Positions 33,096 to 36,332 of a DNA stretch of 36,332 nt are shown piece by piece. How positions within the stretch are numbered: the stretch's first letter is position 1; every line of letters begins with the position of its first letter. The notes under the pieces were generated by a model. The model made no database searches. It worked only from the letters and a program-made list of their open reading frames with translations, and was not told the origin of the DNA. Source of the stretch: Flavobacteriaceae bacterium (GTDB lineage Bacteria > Bacteroidota > Bacteroidia > Flavobacteriales > Flavobacteriaceae). Position numbers and translations under genes: made by a program. Where the stretch lies: assembly GCA_024644725.1 (NCBI GenBank), contig JAHEHE010000021.1, positions 1 to 36,332 of the forward strand, read 5' to 3'.

Positions 33096-33599
33096 ATGCC
33101 TGAAACAATGACACTATCCAGATCTTTAAGAACCCGTGCGATAAATAGTATATTAGGTCTTTTATTTATTTCCTTTGTGTCAGCGAGTGCCCAGGACAAA
33201 GTGCACCAGGATCCTAATCCATCCAAAGGTAAAACAGTCTATGAATTGAGAATCTATTATCCCCATGAAGGAAAGCTTGAAGGCATCCTTTCACGATTCA
33301 GAAATCACACCACAAGTCTTTTCGAAAAGCACGGATTTACCAATGTGGGATATTGGGTGACCCGACCAGGTGGCGAACCTTCATTCGCAAATTCGATGAT
33401 CGCTGGAAATGGGGGTAAAGAAGCTTTGCTGTATATTGTTTCCTTTCCGGATATGGAATCCCGAAATGCTTCCTGGGAAGCTTTTGTAAAGGATCCGGAA
33501 TGGATCAAAGTATACGAAGAAAGCCGGGTGAACGGCCCACTTGTTCGCGAGATAGAGCAGGTGTATCTGAATCCAACGGATTTTTCAACTCTGAAATAG
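33096..33599 (+). CDS. Secreted NIPSNAP-family protein
   Basis: A 167-residue protein with a signal peptide cleaved near VSASA-QDK. The body is a NIPSNAP dimeric alpha-beta-barrel-type domain: TVYELRIYYPHEGKLEGILSR opens it and the SFANSMIAGNGGKEALLYIVSF region holds the central strands. NIPSNAP proteins are small ligand-binding or oligomeric domains whose bacterial functions are mostly unknown; exported versions are common in Bacteroidota and Planctomycetes. It is divergent from the DUF481 gene over about 110 bases, where TACCTTTA at 33061 is a near match to a -7 element. It ends 16 bases from the convergent patatin gene with no terminator seen. ATG 33108 is a possible alternative start. Confidence 0.85.
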   Translation: MPETMTLSRSLRTRAINSILGLLFISFVSASAQDKVHQDPNPSKGKTVYELRIYYPHEGKLEGILSRFRNHTTSLFEKHGFTNVGYWVTRPGGEPSFANSMIAGNGGKEALLYIVSFPDMESRNASWEAFVKDPEWIKVYEESRVNGPLVREIEQVYLNPTDFSTLK

Positions 33600-33615
33600 T
33601 AGCTGTATATGGGTT

Positions 33616-35958
33616 TTAATTCGATCTGTTGAAGGTAAGGCCTACACTAAAGAAAACGCGAACCTTATCTACGTCATTTACCCAGGAGACATCGAAGTTA
33701 AGGGGCCCCAGGAAAGAATTGTACGCGATTTGAGCTCCCGCTGAAATAATCGAGCTCGTTTCGAATCCCTCCGACCATTTTCCTGATGGAGTAAAAGCAT
33801 CTTCCAGATATTCCCCAAAATCCCCAAAGCCCACTGAGGCCAGATTGAAGTGAGGTATGATGAACAATTTGGAACTCGCTTTCCATTGGAGCCCCAATTG
33901 AAGGTTCATCATTTGTGTAACAAAGAGTTCATCTTCATGCAGACCGGGCAATGTGTATGTGCCGCGTCGAGGTGCCATGATAATGCCTCCCAAACTGTAA
34001 TTCGCAGAATAGCCATAATCCGTAAAAGAGAAGTCATCTCCTTTGAGGCGATCCTGGGCAATAAAACCCAGGTTGGTCCCAATGATGCCTGTAGTTTTTG
34101 AGCTCAGTGGAGTACGATACTCGAAATCAATGCCGAATTTCGTGAATCCGTTGGTCGAGCCGATCACATTGTCTAACTCAGGCTGGGAGTAGATCAGTTC
34201 CACGTCATGAAGCAGTGAACGGCTGACAAATCCTCTGAGCAGCATTCCTTTCGTGGGATAGAACACCTTGTCAAAGCGGGAATAAAAGTAATGTGCACCC
34301 AATTCCAAATTTTTAAAGGTATACCTGTCTAGGCTCAGTATGTTGTCCTTGATCGATGGATCGACCTCCGGAACAAGTCGGTTGTATTCATAGCTGATAT
34401 TGGCCCCGACATAACTGCTGCGCGAGTTCAGGTTGTAGTTGAGCTGATTGTCGAATTGTACGTATCTGGATTTTAGATTGTCTGCGATTTCTCCTGCCAA
34501 AAAGAATTTCTGATCCAAAAATTCTCCGAAAACCTCCGAGCGCCACCACCAGTTTTTTTGTTTTCCAAAGGTCTTTTGATATTGCACGCGAAAACGGGGT
34601 TGAACCGCAATATCAGCTGAAATTACAATTCTCGACGCATTTCCAATGACATTTCTTCCCGTATAATTCACGAGTATACCCACAGAGCGGTAGGAATCAT
34701 AATGCAGGGATCCCTTGACCATATGGAGGGAGTGTTCATGACCTTTGAGCTCGGCTCCCAGCAGGGAATCCTTGAAAAAAGAGCTGTAAGTGATCTGTTT
34801 GAACAGGGTCGTCCCCATCGCTCTGTCAATTCCATCGATCATCTCCTGAGTCGAATAGGTTTTTCCGGGTTCGATATCTATCCGGGCCTTGACCAGTTCC
34901 AGGTTCGTTTCGCTGATATCTGTGTATATGATCGTATCCAGGATAAACGCATCCTCAACGTCCGGAAGTTTGTGGACCCGTTGCTCAAAACCTTGCAGCT
35001 GTTTGGATAAGGCCACCAGTTTTGACATGCTTGCATCAACCGCCAATTTGCCTTCAACATAGATCGCTTTTGATTTTTCAAAATCACCCGTCGAATGTGT
35101 TAAATGCGGCACATGATCTACGAGAATGTCACACATGTCACGGCTCTCCGGACTTTTCAGGTTACTGGTGAGCATCGCAGCTTGAAACACCAGGGATGGA
35201 ATACTGTTCAATTTGTCCTTGGGTTGCATCCCGCCACTCACATCACTTCCGATTATGATGTCTGCTCCTAGCTTCTTGGCGATATCCACAGGAAAGTTGT
35301 TTACCACTCCTCCATCAACCAGCAGCGTGCTGTCGTATTCAATGGGTTGAAATACGCCTGGAATGGACATGCTTGCCCTCATGGCGAGCGAGATGGACCC
35401 TTCACTGAAAAGGTACTCTTTACCCTCAACCATATCAGTTGTCATGGCCCTGTAAGGAATGGGTAAATCATCAAAATCGGTGATTCTATACACCGGGTAA
35501 GCCAGTGAAGTTATAAATTCTCTTAGCTTCTGATCCTTCAAAAGACCGGAGTTCACCTTGGGCTTCCCTTCAATGACGTCAAAATCGACAAGGTGCCTCT
35601 TGAATTCACTTTTCTCCTCCATGCTGACGTCCCATAGGGAAATATCCCCTCCGAGGAGTTCCCCCCAGTCTGCATTTTCGGCAATATGGGCAATGGAATC
35701 GCCCGAATATCCCATGGAGTAAAAGCCACCAACTACACTACCCATGCTGGTTCCCACGACCAGGTCAGGTACTATGCCGAGAGAATCCAGGGCCTGAAGT
35801 AGCGGTATATGGGCTATTCCCTTGGCTCCACCTCCACTTAAAACGAGGGCCACCATTGGCTTTTCTTTTTGTTCTTTTTCCTGGGACCTCAGGGAGGGGG
35901 CCGCAACACAAAGGAGAAGTAACAAGGAAACAGTCAGTGATTTATGCATGTTGCTCAT
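33616..35958 (-). CDS. Patatin-like phospholipase with POTRA and outer-membrane barrel (type Vd autotransporter-like)
   Basis: A 780-residue exported protein. After the signal peptide comes a patatin domain: oxyanion loop GGGAKG (42-47), nucleophile Ser71 in GTSMGS, and catalytic Asp215 in DGG. A POTRA-like segment follows (about 345-420; LVKARIDIEPGKTYSTQEMIDG), then a C-terminal beta-barrel of Omp85/surface-antigen type (about 430-780) with many aromatic-flanked strands. This is the layout of PlpD-type (type Vd) autotransporters, which present or release a phospholipase A. The catalytic dyad is intact, so lipase activity is expected at the cell surface. TACTTTTA about 20 bases upstream of the start resembles a -7 element. 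ATG 35949 is an alternative start. Confidence 0.9.
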   Translation of the reverse strand: MSNMHKSLTVSLLLLLCVAAPSLRSQEKEQKEKPMVALVLSGGGAKGIAHIPLLQALDSLGIVPDLVVGTSMGSVVGGFYSMGYSGDSIAHIAENADWGELLGGDISLWDVSMEEKSEFKRHLVDFDVIEGKPKVNSGLLKDQKLREFITSLAYPVYRITDFDDLPIPYRAMTTDMVEGKEYLFSEGSISLAMRASMSIPGVFQPIEYDSTLLVDGGVVNNFPVDIAKKLGADIIIGSDVSGGMQPKDKLNSIPSLVFQAAMLTSNLKSPESRDMCDILVDHVPHLTHSTGDFEKSKAIYVEGKLAVDASMSKLVALSKQLQGFEQRVHKLPDVEDAFILDTIIYTDISETNLELVKARIDIEPGKTYSTQEMIDGIDRAMGTTLFKQITYSSFFKDSLLGAELKGHEHSLHMVKGSLHYDSYRSVGILVNYTGRNVIGNASRIVISADIAVQPRFRVQYQKTFGKQKNWWWRSEVFGEFLDQKFFLAGEIADNLKSRYVQFDNQLNYNLNSRSSYVGANISYEYNRLVPEVDPSIKDNILSLDRYTFKNLELGAHYFYSRFDKVFYPTKGMLLRGFVSRSLLHDVELIYSQPELDNVIGSTNGFTKFGIDFEYRTPLSSKTTGIIGTNLGFIAQDRLKGDDFSFTDYGYSANYSLGGIIMAPRRGTYTLPGLHEDELFVTQMMNLQLGLQWKASSKLFIIPHFNLASVGFGDFGEYLEDAFTPSGKWSEGFETSSIISAGAQIAYNSFLGPLNFDVSWVNDVDKVRVFFSVGLTFNRSN

Positions 35959-36008
35959 TTAATTGGAATGTAAAAGTAATAAGTTAAATGCAACAACTCT
36001 GGCATTAC

Positions 36009-36332
36009 CTATTTTTTTCGCCCCTTCTCAGCGATACGCTTCCTAAATTTTTTGTCATCCCGAAGAATGTCATAAAATCCTTCAATGTAGGTTCTGGCCA
36101 AGTCGTACTCTTTGGTATCCTGAAAATAAGATTCCAGACTCTCAATTGCCGCAAAAACTTCTTTCTCCTTTTGAAGATAAAGCGAGCGCACTTGCTCCAA
36201 TATTTTTTGATCGGCTTCAAAACCGCGGTACAATCGTTTGGTGACATGATCAATCGGAAGGACCTCATTTCTTACTTGGGAGACCACGGCATAGCTTGCG
36301 TCGACCAAACCGGACATGTCAAAATCGTAGGG
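36009..36332 (-). CDS. Unrecognised protein, C-terminal fragment (5' end outside window)
   Basis: The frame is open through the right edge of the window, so only the last 107 residues are visible; the internal ATG at 36317 is probably not the start. The fragment begins PYDFDMSGLVDASYAV, then a helix-rich charged tail (RLYRGFEADQKILEQVRSLY, ending in several basic residues). I do not recognise the family; the PYDFD...GLV-like stretch looks like a conserved block and the rest like alpha-helical packing. It is 50 bases upstream of the patatin gene on the same strand, so the two may be co-transcribed. Confidence 0.6.
   Translation of the reverse strand, partial: PYDFDMSGLVDASYAVVSQVRNEVLPIDHVTKRLYRGFEADQKILEQVRSLYLQKEKEVFAAIESLESYFQDTKEYDLARTYIEGFYDILRDDKKFRKRIAEKGRKK

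Noticed and set aside
32984-33226. N-terminal extension of the DUF481 gene on the minus strand
   Set aside because: It would run through the divergent NIPSNAP coding sequence and precede a clear signal peptide at 32983.

Overview
The window looks like chromosomal DNA of a free-living, probably marine, member of the Bacteroidota (Cytophagales- or Saprospirales-like). This rests on gene families rather than any marker gene: a hybrid histidine kinase with receiver and AraC output on one chain, a membrane-bound LytTR regulator paired with a tiny MotA/TolQ/ExbB-like protein, many secreted FG-GAP/VCBS proteins with ASPIC/UnbV (CRTAC1) tails, a patatin-barrel protein, and -7 elements of the Bacteroidota TAnnTTTG type near several starts. 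I see no tRNA, rRNA, CRISPR array, insertion sequence or phage gene. No gene-free stretch exceeds 300 bases.

Layout. 1-4700: end of an MFS transporter, then a hybrid sensor kinase followed by a secreted lipoprotein esterase, closed by a perfect bidirectional hairpin terminator. 4713-9754: a small ExbB-like membrane protein divergent from a LytTR regulator; the shared upstream region holds a 13-bp direct repeat with 21-bp period, the classic shape of a LytTR operator. Downstream of the regulator are an amidohydrolase and an 11-helix MscS-type channel. 9738-15009 (minus strand): a likely three-gene unit of a 1.1-kb-codon VCBS/ASPIC lipoprotein, a saccharopine-dehydrogenase-like oxidoreductase and a secreted protein of unknown function.

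15162-31933 (plus strand): eleven genes in one direction, several joined by 4-nt ATGA overlaps. In order: CRTAC1 lipoprotein; hydrazine-synthase-alpha-like propeller with one CxxCH heme site; YVTN propeller fused to a MauG/peroxidase-like domain with three CxxCH sites; a stand-alone regulator-type propeller; a Rid-superfamily protein lacking the usual catalytic arginine; two LivJ-type substrate-binding proteins with no permease or ATPase; a 1191-residue TPR-VCBS-ASPIC protein; another CRTAC1 protein; an asparagine-synthetase-like ligase without the glutaminase cysteine; and a radical SAM enzyme. Most products carry export signals, while the last two (and the Rid protein) look cytoplasmic. I do not recognise this gene set as a described pathway. 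It is the best candidate here for an undescribed system: inferred to be a periplasmic or outer-membrane redox and binding assembly tied to cytoplasmic amide-bond and radical chemistry.

31940-36332: a DUF481 outer-membrane-like protein divergent from a secreted NIPSNAP protein, a patatin-POTRA-barrel protein (type Vd autotransporter-like), and the 3' end of an unrecognised gene that runs off the window.
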